A stretch of 64,000 nt of DNA from Talpa occidentalis (Eukaryota > Chordata > Mammalia > Eulipotyphla > Talpidae): positions 35,339,359 to 35,403,358 of the forward strand of contig NW_023603184.1 in assembly GCF_014898055.3 (NCBI RefSeq). The letters run 5' to 3'. Shown piece by piece: positions 23,056 through 35,722 of the stretch (position 1 is its first letter; each line of letters opens with the position of its first letter). A model generated the notes under the pieces. It saw only the letters and a list, made by a program, of their open reading frames with translations, did not search any database and was not told where the DNA came from. The position numbers and the translations under genes are program-made.

Positions 23056-25332
23056 CTGGATGGCTCTATAGACGAGGTAATGTGACTGAGCTGGGCTCCA
23101 GGACTTGAATTTATGTAAGCTCCAACTGTTCACTCTAGAGCCCAGGCTAGGGATTCAGGGTTATCTGGGTCCTGCTCTTCTCAGAACAGGCCCTTAGCTC
23201 ACAAAGAATCAAACCCAACAATAAAACACATTTAGGGCCTCTGCTTGTGTGATGCCTACCAACACAGCAATGTTCAAAGCAAGCCATAGTCAAGTCCCAC
23301 ATAAGTGGGATGGAAAAGTACATTCTACCCAGCGAGAAAGAGGAGTCCAGTTTGCTGGATAACAAGCCTCACTATCACTCATATTTTTAATATTCACTAA
23401 AATATCTATTAATTTATTCAGAACTTTATCAAGAAATGCCTAGTCACTAATAGTAGTACAGCATGTTTTGTTTGAGTCCCTTACACCACTCACCTCTGTC
23501 TGTGTTTACAACTGTCCTATTTACAGAGACTAATTTCAGTTTCGTTATTTTCTTTTTCTTGTCATGCCTAAATATTGCATATTGAAGAACACGTTGGTTG
23601 TTTTTAAGACAACATGTGTTGTCTTTTTTGTAAATGTGCATTGTGTACATTCATATGCATAATATACATGTCACATTTACATTAGACATACAGGCACTGT
23701 ACTACAGTTATTACATCAATTGCAGATACTTTTTATTTTTCTATTGGCAATTAGGATATTACAGAGATTTTATATCTACTGAGTCGATTATGCATACCAT
23801 TTCATAATTAATCCTTATTTAAAGGTAACATTAGGCTTGATGGGAATAGAACTTCTGCCCAAAAGCCCACATTAACACAAAAGAGCAAAATTTGCTCATT
23901 AATACTCAGATATCCACAGAATTGTAACCTTTACCCACCATCTCAAAATGAAGGATATTACTTAACGTCTTCATCAAGAGGAAGAGAATTTAATTGCAAA
24001 TTCTAGAATTCTCTAAGGAGTCACTGACCTTAATAGGGTAAATGTGCTCCCAGAGACTAGTCCTTGTTTTGGCAGATATAGGAAGAAACACAACGACACA
24101 AACATGAAGACATATCTTTTAGACATGGGGTCTTAAGAATTCGCCTTATTATCTCCAATCAGCTGCAACTATGAATGTGTTTGTGTTATCAGAAAAAACT
24201 TGTAAATAGGCCCCATTTGCAGTGCTCAGAACACATCTGGTCATGTCCTTACCCAGTTCTTCTCAAGGTAGGGCTCAGACAGGGGACCCTACCCCAGACC
24301 CACTGAATATGCAATCAGTGATTTCAAAGCCTTCTATTATTTTTGAGAATAATTGCTACAGTCTTTTTTTCAACATTAGTAACACAGACAAATTCATTTT
24401 GGATCAATTGTGATACAAAATAATTTTCTCTGTATCTTCTAAAATTAGTGTCAGTTTAGAGAACTCTACTCTCATTTGATAGGAAATTACCATTTGCTGA
24501 ATCTGTGTTTTGTGTTCCTCTTAAAATGGCAGAGATCTCTGAAGTTTTTCATAAGCAGCAATTCTACCTTTGCATCAGGACTGTAGCTTATTATCTACCG
24601 AAGCATGACCTTATTCAAAAAGCCTGATTAAAGGGTTAAAGCTACATCTACAGGTATCCACCAAAGAGAGAGAAGTCATATAATACCATCATTACATGAA
24701 AGCTGGGAATGGTCAAAATTATCCTTTTCCTCTGAGAATTGCCTTTCAGTTTATGTTGCTCTTTGAGCCCCAGTGGGCTCCCCTAACGAACTCCTTCTTA
24801 CACCCTCCCTCTTTCCTTGACCTCTGGAGAGTCATAGCTATGCCAGAGTTTTTGGACTATGAAGTCACAGAGTTCAACATTTCCCTTATATAGTGTGAGA
24901 GTCTTGGTCCTCTCAACAAGGAAGATTATGTGTTGTATATCAGGAAAAGACACAAGAGGAGAGGCAAGATAAGCTGGGAACCCATTCAGGGTCTCAGATC
25001 TGCTCAGCAAAAATGAAAATTAGTGTTCCATGATCTATGAGGTAGGCAGTTTCAAGTATGACTCCCAAAGGACAATACGAGAGACAGAGAGAGACTGGTA
25101 GAAAAACACATCAATAGTAAAACATTTCCAGGTAAGTTCTGATTTAGGTAATTAAAAGTATCCCTTCTTTCAATCAGATTGTTTCCCCTAAGTGCTTTTT
25201 CTTAGTGTTTTCTATTTGCAGCCCCCCTCATTCTATTTAATTGGCATTTATTTGCTAGCCACTCAGCAACTTCTACCCTCAGACACTTTCAGATATCTGC
25301 CTCACTTCTGGAAATTGAGTAAGTTAACAGAG

Positions 25333-25388
<56 letters not shown>

Positions 25389-28300
25389 GGTAGTGGGGTA
25401 GGGGAGGATGAGGGTATAAAAGATTTAAAATGTATGTGCTTTTGAAATAATGTTGAAATATCAGCTATGACAAAGTGCAGTGAATTTATGAATCCTGACT
25501 CATAATAAGCACTTGCTAAATATTGGTTAAATGAGAGGAAGTGCTTTAAGAGAGCAAGTTTAGCTTAAATGCAATGCGCTAGAGCACAGTCTTGGACAGA
25601 GTCATGAGGGGACAGGCGCAGAGAAGTGAGGATAAGATTGAGTTTGTCAAGAAAACAAAGAAAGAATGTGAAATATGTCAGGCATGGGTTCCCTTCTGAT
25701 CTTGTCCCAAACCATGCATTTGATAACAAGATCACACTGAATTTTTCGCTATAACCTGAACATGGCTACATTTTCTGTCTTCACCTGTTGTTTCTTCTAT
25801 TCAGAATGGCTTCATCTCAATCTGTACTTTATTAAAATTTTCCTTGACTCCTGAACAAGGACAAGTCCCTTCATCCTCTATTTACTGTCTTCTAAGTTAA
25901 AGGAGGACAAAATGACCAAGAATAAAGTGTGCAAATGGGAAGTTGGTAGAAAGTAAATTGAAGAGGTGAGCTGAAGCTAGATGGTATCTTGTATACCATT
26001 AGTTAGGATTATTCATGATCAGAATGTCTTCTGAATTATGGTTAAGGCTTTTGATTTTATTCCTTATTAAAAAAAAACAAAATGGGAAGTTATTATTGAT
26101 TGTGATATATTACTTTTATTTTTAAAGATAATATGGACACTCTTTGGGCAAGAAGCAGTATGGAGGCAAAAGAGTAGAAAGAACAATGAGGAGGTTATTT
26201 ATTTCTCCAAATGAAAACTATTTCTCTAGGTTATTGGCAGGAATGGTGGTGGTGCAAGTGGGAACAGAAGGAAGTGTCTATAACAGATAAAAAATCACTT
26301 TGGCAGGAGAGAGCAATATAATTGGCAGAACAAGTTTTTGTATGAAAAAAAAAAAGGAGATGTGATTCAGACCCGAAAGAGTCGAGAAGCTGTAAATAGA
26401 CACAAGGCAGGTCATCCAGCCCAATAGAAACATGCAGTACTTGGGTTCCAATGGAGACGTTGCTATTTTGGTGGTGGGGAGGTAAGGAAAGCATGATTTA
26501 GTTTCTACTGCTTTCTTATGAAAAAGAAAGATCATCTGGTTTTGAGAAGGGAAGTGGGTGTGTTGGGATATTAAGAAACATAAAATAACTAGTGGGATAA
26601 AAGTGTGAATACAAATATGTTATTGTTTGTGCTGGAAGCTCACCTAAGGCAGTGGATAAGAATCAGTGATTGTGTTGTCTTTCATAGAAGTCATGTTCAG
26701 CTGCTCACATGTAAAGCAGATAAAATTGGATTTAAAAAGGATTAGGTCTTTACTATTAGGTAAATAAAGGAAAGAGGAACAGAGAAGTGGAATTTAAACA
26801 CAACCGATTATAACAATGGAACACATATTCTAACCTGATGAGGGGATAGATGATAATAGACAGGAAAAGATGGTAGCTTTGATGGATTAGAAAATCTTAT
26901 GATGTCAAAGAATTGTTGAAGTGGAATGTATTAGGAAGGGCAAATGGATCCTTAAGACAAGATTTTAAGAAGGGAACAGTTATTCTAGTGTATCACTTAT
27001 GATGTTGTGAGTAGCTAAAGTGGGATGAGTACTGGAAGTAAGGAGGTCAAGAAATAAAATATTGAGCTTTTATGAGATTTTTTATGTGTGCAAACTACAA
27101 GCAATAATTATGACAGTGGTGATAGAAGGAAAGGTAGTAAGAAAGGTATAAAAATTTAACAATGGGGAAAGGTGACAGAAAGCAGCACTGCATAGGGAAC
27201 AGGGGAGAGGGTCGTGTTGTCTGAAACCAAAGGGACGTCACTTTCTCAGATGGAAAGTGCAACAAAGATCTAGAAAGTCCAAGGAGCAAGAGGACCTAAC
27301 TGGTAGCTCATTTCTAGACTCTGCAGCATGTGAACCATGTTACTTTATAAACAGCTTCTACTTGACATTCCGGACAGATGCTGGATACTCAGAGTACACA
27401 CTTCTTTCCTGTTAGAGGGCAAAAATAAAGTGAATTTTCAACAAAAAGTAATTTTTGGACAACAGCCTACAAATTTTGAAAAAGCACAATGTAAATATTT
27501 TGGGGGTGAGGGGTAGGTAGGGAGTTAACTGTATTTAGGAGATTCTAAAACTGGTGATAAAAACAGTGATTACAGCACTGCCTAGGAAGACGAGATTTTC
27601 TTAGGAGGACAGTTGTAGAGAAGGATGTGAGATGTGTTTCGTTTGTTCTGAATGTGTCTGAGGGGGAGAGAGGTGCTCAGATTCACCTTAAATTCTGTTT
27701 TCAGATCTAATATAAATTCCTTTGTGGTGTCCTTCTACAGTCTGTGTTGGCAAACAGGACAGGTGGATTGATGGCGGAATGTGAGGGGGGTGCGTGTTGT
27801 TTTGCCCAAAACACATGTAGGTCTTGGGTCTCCTCTAATTCCTGTCACAGACTGGACAGGTTCTCTCTTTACAGGAGAACCCTTCAGTCTGATTGTTGCC
27901 TAAATGCTCCAGAGGCCAGTGTCAATACTCTGGACTAGGATTACTTAGCCTAAAGACAAGAGGACAGACATCTTGATGTTGGGGAGGAAAAAAGACAGGC
28001 TTAGTCAAAGGGGGGAGAATTAGAATAATAGAAAATATTAGGGTGCATGAGATGGTGATGACAGTTGGAATGGAAAATTTTAAGGAACTATGAAGTCAGC
28101 TCATCACTATAAATATTTCATTTATCCAACAGGATGATAGGGAAGAGGGTAGAGAAGAAATATATGACCCTGCAATTCTTCTATTACTTTGATGCTACCC
28201 CACCCCATCTTTCTATCTTTATTTTCCATACTCATTCTTCTTCTAAGTCTTGTTAGCTCCAGAATCAATATAGAAATTAGTTAGTGGCCCATTGGTTGTT

Positions 28301-28397
28301 TTCTTCCTTGATTACTTATCCCAAAACTAGTTTAGTTTGAGCATATAAATATACCTCGCTGTTTAAATTCTGTATAATCTTTTATAGCAACTTTAAC
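23056..28397. other. Long intergenic stretch, only a TG repeat
   Basis: More than 5 kb with no gene, SINE or young L1, the longest repeat-poor gap in the window. It contains a (TG)n microsatellite at 25337-25388. Translated readings are short and resemble nothing I know. Old repeats may hide here. Confidence 0.45.
25337..25388. repeat. (TG)26 microsatellite
   Basis: Uninterrupted TG dinucleotide repeat of about 52 bp, likely polymorphic. Confidence 0.97.
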
Positions 28398-28412
28398 AAG
28401 TAAATCAATTTT

Positions 28413-28672
28413 TTTAAAGATTTATTTATTTATTTATACAAGCACTGGGTACAGTCAGAGGCGTGGGAGGGTGAGAGAATTCACCAGAGCCAGAGCGGAG
28501 AGCAGAGCAGGCAGACTGACGAAGTACACTGCTGAGGGGAGCAGCGGGTGGCAGGAGAGGTCTGCAAGCCATGTGGGACCCTTGCCTGGTGGTCGGGAAT
28601 CGAACCGGTGCTGAAGAGGCTGTGGGCAGCTTCGCAACCCAGCGCTCAACCGCTGCGCCATCGGGGAGGCCC
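28413..28672 (-). mobile_element. tRNA-derived SINE, young lineage
   Basis: Minus-strand copy with a (TAAA)n-ATCTTTAAAA tail and GGGAGGCCC at its 5' end. The block between B box and body is shortened (GATTCCCGACCACCAGGC). A perfect 15-bp duplication AAGTAAATCAATTTT lies at 28398-28412 and 28673-28687. Confidence 0.92.
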
Positions 28673-28687
28673 AAGTAAATCAATTTT

Positions 28688-30550
28688 GTGAGTAACACAT
28701 TTTAATGAATTTAGGTATGTTTAAGAGTATAAGAAATGAAAAGGGAATCTTTAAATAGAGAATGTATATAAACAGCAAGAGTAACAACCATGGGTGAATG
28801 TGAATTCCTAGTTTGAGAACTGGAATGAGGCACACTTTTATACTGTAAGACACAAGTGATATGCAGAAAATACATAGTGAGAGCAAACAATGTTTATGTC
28901 ACAACACATGAGGCAAATCTTGAAGGATCCTGGTGTGTAGTATGGAGTTTAAGTGCAGAATTCATTTTAATAGCACTACAGACAAACTAAAGATGCATTT
29001 CTAGAATCATTATGTTCTACAGGAATGCATTAAATATTCAGGTATTGTCCCCCAAGTTGTATGGTGGGAACAATATCCTGTGGCAGAATTCTCAGGATAA
29101 ATTCCTTGCAAATGTTATGTGTGTTTCTTACATAATTAGGAAACTCCTATCACATGATTACACAAATGTCTGCTTTCATTTTAAACTCTCCTCCTCCATG
29201 TTAAACTCATCTTAAATTCTATTTCATATAGATATTCTTCAGCAGCACATCCTGGAATGCTGCTTACTTGTGACAGAGTTAACATTTCTCAGTGTCTGTG
29301 TGGGCGTGGTACAAAGTTCTGTCTAAGGTGCATCCTGTATCACTATTTTCCAAAGAGGATTGTTCCCTCTGTAAGTTCTATGAAGAGCTGTTACAGAATT
29401 AACTTTATTCACATAAAAGATTCTTTTCTGTATGTTGGTCCAGGTTCCCTCTCTCTCTCTCTCATAAAGATTAACTTCCTGTTAGAAGTCTAAGTTTAAT
29501 AGGTTTCCCTCATTTTGCAGACATATGCACACTGACTTTTAGCAGGAATCATTAATCATCCCCATGACCACAGTAACTCAGAGGAATTTTAAAATATAAT
29601 TTTGCATCATAATTTTAAATTCCCTACATAGGATCGTGAGTGGAAGCGACATGCATAAATTGAACGTATATGACCAAAAAAAAAAAGAAAAAAAAGGATA
29701 ACATGGGAGATGGAAGAAGATAAGACCATACAGACAGGCATGAGGAGCAAGGCTCTTGATTGAATTACTTCTTAGAGTGCCTGAAAATCTCTGGAAAGAG
29801 AGAGAAATTCTGCTAATTCATGATAGAACCAAAGAATCAATGAGTACAGAAGAAAAAGTGAATGCACTTCAGTAGGCCAGCTGACTAATCTGAAGTGAAT
29901 GTGTCATGATTAAAGACAATTAAATCTGCATAAGAGGCCAGTTGTAGTGAGAGAGAAACTTGTGTCATGTAAAAAAAACAAACTCAAATAACTGCCCATT
30001 AAGTACATAAAATGCATAGCTTGAGTGGGAGGCAGCCACCTAATGGTGTCCTAAATATCTTTCATATTTTGTCCAAAATGTAGAGAATCCCAGAGGGGAG
30101 AAACAGATCCACCATCAGTGAGTGGATCCCTCAAAGATGGACAACACATAAAGGTGAAGTAACACAAGAGATTTTCCCCAGTTTTGTCCCAAATCTCATA
30201 AAATTATGATAATGTTGTGGTTCATCCTTTAACCAAGGTTTTTCATCCTTTAATGAAGGACAAAAATATCTTCTCACCTATTCTTACTCAAAAAAAAAAA
30301 AATACTTTGAAGTTCAGAGTCTACACTGGGAGGGGAGAGAGATCCACTATATCATCCCTTATACAGAAAAGAAGCCCAAGTCTCGTCGAAAAATAAATGT
30401 GAAAGCAACAGCGGTGCCTACTCATAGGTCTGAATTCAGATCATGGACTCCATGATCCCAAGGAGGTATTCTTCCATCATTTTCTGAGTCCCATCTAAGC
30501 AAGTCATTAAAAGTCACCAGTAAAAACAACCCACAAGCCACCTCTCATTG
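28688..30550. other. Intergenic, 5' flank of the plus-strand receptor
   Basis: About 1.9 kb with no recognised gene or repeat apart from short A runs. The promoter and non-coding exon of the receptor at 30585 may lie here; I cannot place them. Confidence 0.4.
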
Positions 30551-30584
30551 TCAGGCATTTAAACATTAAAAATCAACAGTTTCT

Positions 30585-31523
30585 ATGATGCTAATCTTCA
30601 ACCATTCCAGTTTCGTGACCTTCACTCTGTTGGGCATACCTGGCTTAGAGTCACAACACTTGTGGCTATCTCTGCCTTTTTCTTCCATCTTTTTGGTTAT
30701 TCTCATCGGCAATTGTGCTATCCTCTTCCTGGTGGCCACAGAACATACTCTTCACACACCAATGTACCTGCTTCTGGCCCTGTTGATGGTGGCTGACCTC
30801 ATGTCCACTTTGAGTTTGTTGCCGAAGCTCCTCTCGTTCTTCTGGTTCAATGATCGGAATATATCTGCCAATGCCTGCTTCACTCAGATGTTTTTCATCC
30901 ATGGAGCATCTGTGGTACGATCAGCCCTGCTTGTTACAATGGCCTTCGACCGCTTTGTGGCTGTGTGTGAGCCATTACGTTACAATATAATTCTGAACCA
31001 TTCTTTAGTTGCACGCCTGGGACTGTTGGCTCTAGCTAAGGGTGTGATTCTTGTCCTGCCCATGCCTCTTCTACTTCAAAGGTTGACCTTCTGCCACTCA
31101 GTCATTGCTCACACCTACTGTGACCACATGGCTGTGGTGAAAATGGCCTGTGGCCACACCAGACCCAATCGTATCTATGGGCTCTTTGTGATTCTGCTTG
31201 TGGTGGGACTTGATCTGCTGCTCATTGGTTTCTCTTATGGGCTTATCCTGAAGGCTGTGATACATCTCAATTCTCGAGATGCTACTTTCAAAGCCCTCAA
31301 CACCTGCTCAGCCCACCTCTTTGTCATCCTCATCACCTACGGACCTGCACTCTTTTCTTCTCTTGCCCACCGCATTGGCCACAATATCCCACCTCATGCC
31401 CATATTCTTCTTGCCAATCTCTATCTTCTCCTGCCCTCAATGCTCAATCCCATTATCTATGGAATAAAGATGAAGGAAATACGAGACAAGGTGGTCAAAT
31501 GCCTGTACAGAGGAACTGCATAG
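30585..31523 (+). CDS. Olfactory receptor, OR52 family (subfamily unresolved)
   Basis: The only plus-strand receptor in the window; 312 residues, intact. Two ATGs in tandem begin it (30585 and 30588); the second gives the usual M-x-x-F-N-x-S-S start. Glycosylation N-H-S is at 6-8. TCAG at 30551-30554 after a short pyrimidine tract is a likely splice acceptor 30 bases upstream. The DRY motif reads D-R-F at 122-124. The helix-3 stretch before it is S-V-V-R-S-A-L-L where its neighbours have M-E-S or similar, so an acidic position (112) is Arg. The second extracellular loop is one residue shorter than in the 12103 gene. Cys98-Cys179 can form the disulfide, and N-P-I-I-Y is at 288-292. Polyadenylation-like AATAAA occurs at 31555 and 31635. 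The close human counterpart was not identified. Confidence 0.93.
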   Translation: MMLIFNHSSFVTFTLLGIPGLESQHLWLSLPFSSIFLVILIGNCAILFLVATEHTLHTPMYLLLALLMVADLMSTLSLLPKLLSFFWFNDRNISANACFTQMFFIHGASVVRSALLVTMAFDRFVAVCEPLRYNIILNHSLVARLGLLALAKGVILVLPMPLLLQRLTFCHSVIAHTYCDHMAVVKMACGHTRPNRIYGLFVILLVVGLDLLLIGFSYGLILKAVIHLNSRDATFKALNTCSAHLFVILITYGPALFSSLAHRIGHNIPPHAHILLANLYLLLPSMLNPIIYGIKMKEIRDKVVKCLYRGTA

Positions 31524-31640
31524 GTTGTGGGTCACAACAATATTAACTGTGAGTAATAAACAGTGAGAACAACTGACAATGTCTTCACCCAACCGTGGAA
31601 GACTCAGTTGCATCCCCAGATGATCTGTGCATAAAATAAA

Positions 31641-32415
31641 CAACAGAGGAGTTTTCTTTTGTTTTGGCACAAAGGACAAATGTATCAGTACTTTATTGAA
31701 CTTTGAACAAAAACGGGAGCGCCTAAGATGTCTGTTTCTGTCTTACAGAAACACCCTTATGACATAAATCTGATGACTCTGACATCTATGTTCATGTTTT
31801 TTAACTGCATATAATTTCTCTGTAAATAACCCAATAATCATCTTTCCCTGTCTTGTTGGAAACTTTATATTGGCATTGTTTGTCTATTCAATTCTCAGTC
31901 TCTTTCCAAATAGTATCTTATTGCTGAAAGGCACTTGACATACTTGCTGTTTTTGGAGACCACTTCAACATATAATAATTCCTCTGGCAACTAGTCTTTT
32001 CTTCTAGAATTTTTTAATGCAAAGGCAAAGTAGCATGTTTCCAATGCCAACTGAATGATTGTGGTAATATGGACGCTTACGACAAAAATGAAGGAACTTG
32101 AAGATGACAGCTATAGACTTAGAAATCAGGGGCTATAGAAAAAAACAGTGCAGAAGGTTTCTTTGCAAGAGAAAACATGTGTCCAGATGACTAATTTAAA
32201 AGAGTGCTGTGTCTAAGAATTCTATCTTAAAAAAGCATATGTTAGCACAAAGCCACCTATCTCTGAAAGTGATACTCCAATTCCAATGTGACTCAGATTA
32301 TGTACAAAGACTAATTTATATGGTAGAACATTGTTTTGTTTAAATATTTTAAATCATTGTAATATTTTAAATAAAAATTTTCTGTCTAATTTAAATACAT
32401 AGATATCAACAGATC
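31641..32415. other. Intergenic, nothing recognised
   Basis: 3' flank of the plus-strand receptor. No repeat or gene was identified. Confidence 0.4.
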
Positions 32416-32429
32416 AATAAATTGCACAA

Positions 32430-32680
32430 TGTGGGCCTCCCCGGTGGTGCAGCAGTTGAGCGCTGGGTTGCGAAGCTGCCCGCAGCCTCTGAGGCGCCGG
32501 TTCGATCCCCGGCTGCTCCCCGGCCACTGGAGGAGTGTCCCACATGGCACGGAGAGCTCTCTTGCCGCCCGCTGCTCCCCTCAGCAGTGTACTTCTGTCC
32601 TTCTGCCTGCTCTGCTCCCCACTCTGGCTCTGGTGAATTCTCTCACCCTCCCGCGCTTCTGTTTGTACCCAGTGCTTGTA

Positions 32681-32735
<55 letters not shown>

Positions 32736-32788
32736 ATCTTTAATTTAAAGTAATTTTTTAATAAATAAATAAATAATAAAAAATAAAA
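32430..32788 (+). mobile_element. tRNA-derived SINE, young, with expanded TAAA tail
   Basis: Full-length young copy whose tail has grown to about a dozen (AAAT) units (32684-32736), followed by further A/T-rich repeats. The duplication AATAAATTGCACAA is perfect at 32416-32429 and 32789-32802. Confidence 0.92.
32684..32736. repeat. (TAAA)n microsatellite in a SINE tail
   Basis: Uninterrupted 4-base repeat derived from the SINE tail, longer than in any other copy in the window. Confidence 0.93.
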
Positions 32789-32802
32789 AATAAATTGCAC
32801 AA

Positions 32803-34200
32803 CATAACAAGACAGATACACGTTTGGTAGGTAGGCAGAAATGACCTCAATTCTAACAAAAGTCAACCAATATTAAACCATGGAGTATAAGAACTATTGA
32901 AAAGTAGAAGAGTTGATTTTAACACAATTTAAATAACTTTTAAATTTTAAATATGTTGATTTAGATTAAAATTTTCCAGCTATTTATAACTGACAAAATT
33001 CTAAGGTATTTAAAGTATATATGATTTGATATTCATTGAAAATCACAATTCTTTATCATTGCATTCAAAACGCAGCCCCTTCTTTCTTATGCAAGTGTGA
33101 TTATTGAAAAATAGGAAGTAAGAATCTTAAAATTCTAAATTTTCCTTAAATCTCTGTTACTATCTTAAGATTCTTAAAAGGACAATAACATTAAAGACAA
33201 GAGTTGTGTATATACTACCTATCCTGAGCCAGATAAATCTTGACCTCCTCTGTACTCCACAAAACTATCTTTAATTCTTGTGTCCTAGAGCAGAGAGGGT
33301 CTTCTTTACTAAATTCAGGGTTTCATTTGGTCCCTCACAATAAGTTTACTACTACATAACAGAAAAAAAAAAATCACATTATTTATATGAGAGGAAAGAA
33401 ATCATTCTCCCTAGTCTGTTCTGCTGTTAGTAAGGAAATGTTCTTATTTACTGTTAGCTTGGAAAATGTTAGAGGAAGTTTGCCCTAGGAGTGAGGAAAT
33501 AGGTCAGAGTCAGACAATCTATGAGAACCTCTTTGTTACTTTTTGCTCTTCATAAGCTAAATTTCCATTGAAAGTCATTGCCTGGAGAGAGGTCTATGCC
33601 TAACACTGTCAAACACCATCATGATCAGCAAGCCAGAACTTAAAGAGATACTAAGAAGATTAAGCACTGAATATTCTACTAGAGTCAAAATAATCTCACT
33701 GGTGGAGAATTGTAGCATTCAAATCTTGGATAAGCCGGTGAGGTTACTGGGCAACAAGAAACAATAAAAGTCCCTGGCAATAACTAAGGTTGGGGTAATT
33801 CTGTCCTAACAAAGGAGTGAACTAAAGAAATATTTCACAAGAAATATCATCTGTTGAGGTGACTCACTGCAGGTTATTTTAGAAATTCTTATATATAATA
33901 GCACATGGAATCATTTTAACTTCAACTCGTTACATATTAATATCCACTTTGCAGAAACAAAGGTCAGTTTCTTTGTAACTTTCCCATCATCAGACAAGTA
34001 GTGAGTAGCTACAACCAACTTCAAATCTCAATCTACCTGATCATAAAATATTTTCCCATGTTGTTTCTCCAAAGACAATCTAGAATAAAGAAGTTTTGCA
34101 GGAAGATTATGTGGAGTATTTAGCAGAAATGGCTTTAATCATTTTTTCAAAAAGGCAATTAATGCCCATCTTACTCAAAGTACTTTTTAAAATAAAAATA
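32803..34200. other. Intergenic, nothing recognised
   Basis: AT-rich, no recognised gene or repeat. Confidence 0.4.
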
Positions 34201-34204
34201 GGTG

Positions 34205-35045
34205 AAATATCTAGACAATGAGACCCACAAGACATTAATAAAGAACTAAGTGATGTAAAGAGATGAAACAGTATTCCATTCTCATGGATGGGAAGAAACA
34301 ATATAATCAAAATAACTATTCTATATGAAATGATATATTTAATGCAATCCCCATAAAATACAAGCAATATTTTCCAAAGAAATTGAATAAAAATATTGAA
34401 ATTTATATGGAACCACAAAAGGTCTTGAACTGTAAATGCAATCCTGAATAATAAAGAGAGAAATAAATGGAACTATCCTATTGCTTGACTTCAAACTCTA
34501 CTATACAGCAACAGTGATAGAAACTATAGGGTATTGGCACAAAAATGATACATGCATGGGCCTCCCCAGTGGCGCAGTGGTTGAGCGCTGGGTTGCGAAG
34601 CTGCCCGCAGCCTCTGCAGCACCTGTTGGATCCCAGCCGCCGGGTGAGGGTCCCACATGGCATGACAGACCTCTTCTTCTGCGCCCACTGCTCCCCTCAG
34701 CAGTGTACTTCGGTCCTTCTGCCTGTTCTGCTCCCTGCTCTGGCTCTGGTGAATTCTCTCACCCTCCCGCGCTTCTGACTGTACCCAGTGCTTGTATGAA
34801 TAAATAAATAAATAAATATTTTTAAAAAAATGATACATGAATCAAAGGACTAAAATCAAAAACCCAGAAATAAATTCTATACCCAGTTTATGCTAAAGGA
34901 GTACTGCCCATACAGTGGGGAAAGGAGACTTTTTAACTATGGGAAAATAGAAAAACCACACATAAAAGAATGAATTTGGATCACTCTCTAACTCCATACA
35001 CAAAAACTCCAAATGAATTGAAGTTAGACATAATGTCTACAACAA
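34205..35045 (+). mobile_element. Diverged L1 ORF2 fragment, interrupted by a SINE
   Basis: It contains the L1 ORF2 run 'ttcatggatgggaagaa... atgcaatccc... atttatatggaaccacaaaagg... actatacagcaacagt' in pieces, continuing after the SINE with 'aacccagaaataaattc', 'gggaaaggagact' and 'ccaaatgaattgaag'. It is on the plus strand with many indels and no open frame, so it is older than the other L1 copies here. Confidence 0.8.
34555..34825 (+). mobile_element. tRNA-derived SINE inserted in an old L1
   Basis: Young-type body with a shortened B-box region (CTGTTGGATCCCAGCCGCCGG). The duplication AAAAATGATACATG at 34541-34554 and 34826-34839 is L1 sequence, which proves the nesting. Confidence 0.92.
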
Positions 35046-35587
35046 TTATATGTATAATATATATCAAGTTTTTATCACACACTTTATATTGTAATAGTTA
35101 CATCTTGTGCAACGTATTTTGGTGTTTAAGCCAAAAGGATCACAAAAAGAAAAAAAATGTATACCCATTCCTTCCGATTCCATTTTTACATATTTATACT
35201 TCAATAACACTTGCCACAGGCAGAATAAAAAGTCAATATAACTAAACAACAAAAGCCTTACTCTAAACAACAAAAGTGTGCAAACAAACATTTGTCCATC
35301 AGTAAGTGACTTCTCAAATACTGACAAACACTCAAAGGAATAAATTCTCCTTGAATGAGAATAATATAGGTCAATTTGTGATAATACATGTAGTTTCTAA
35401 GAGATGCCATTAGACAAATGAATATATATATGTGTGTGTGTGTATTTTCATTTCTGTGAATTGTAAACCACAATGCTTTTTGCCCCCAGAAGTCATTTCT
35501 TGCTTAACTTTCACTATTTTTCTTGTTCCATAGAAGACATGCAAAAATAGCTACCTTAAGGATGCATTTTCCTTAAGATCACTTAGT
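35046..35587. other. Intergenic, short AT/TG run
   Basis: No gene. A compound (AT)n(GT)n run lies near 35422-35444. Confidence 0.4.
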
Positions 35588-35722
35588 AATTAGTGCCGGG
35601 GACCAGCCTCGGCAAACTCTTGTGTCAGGGGTTCCCGTAAGGATGAGATGGCATGGATGAATCTGAGGGATTAGAGGGAGGGGAAGTGAGGAGAGGCAAA
35701 CACTTGATCAGGGTGCAGACAT

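Noticed and set aside
25337..25388. Cysteine-valine repeat protein over the TG microsatellite.
   Set aside because: It is only the translation of (TG)n.
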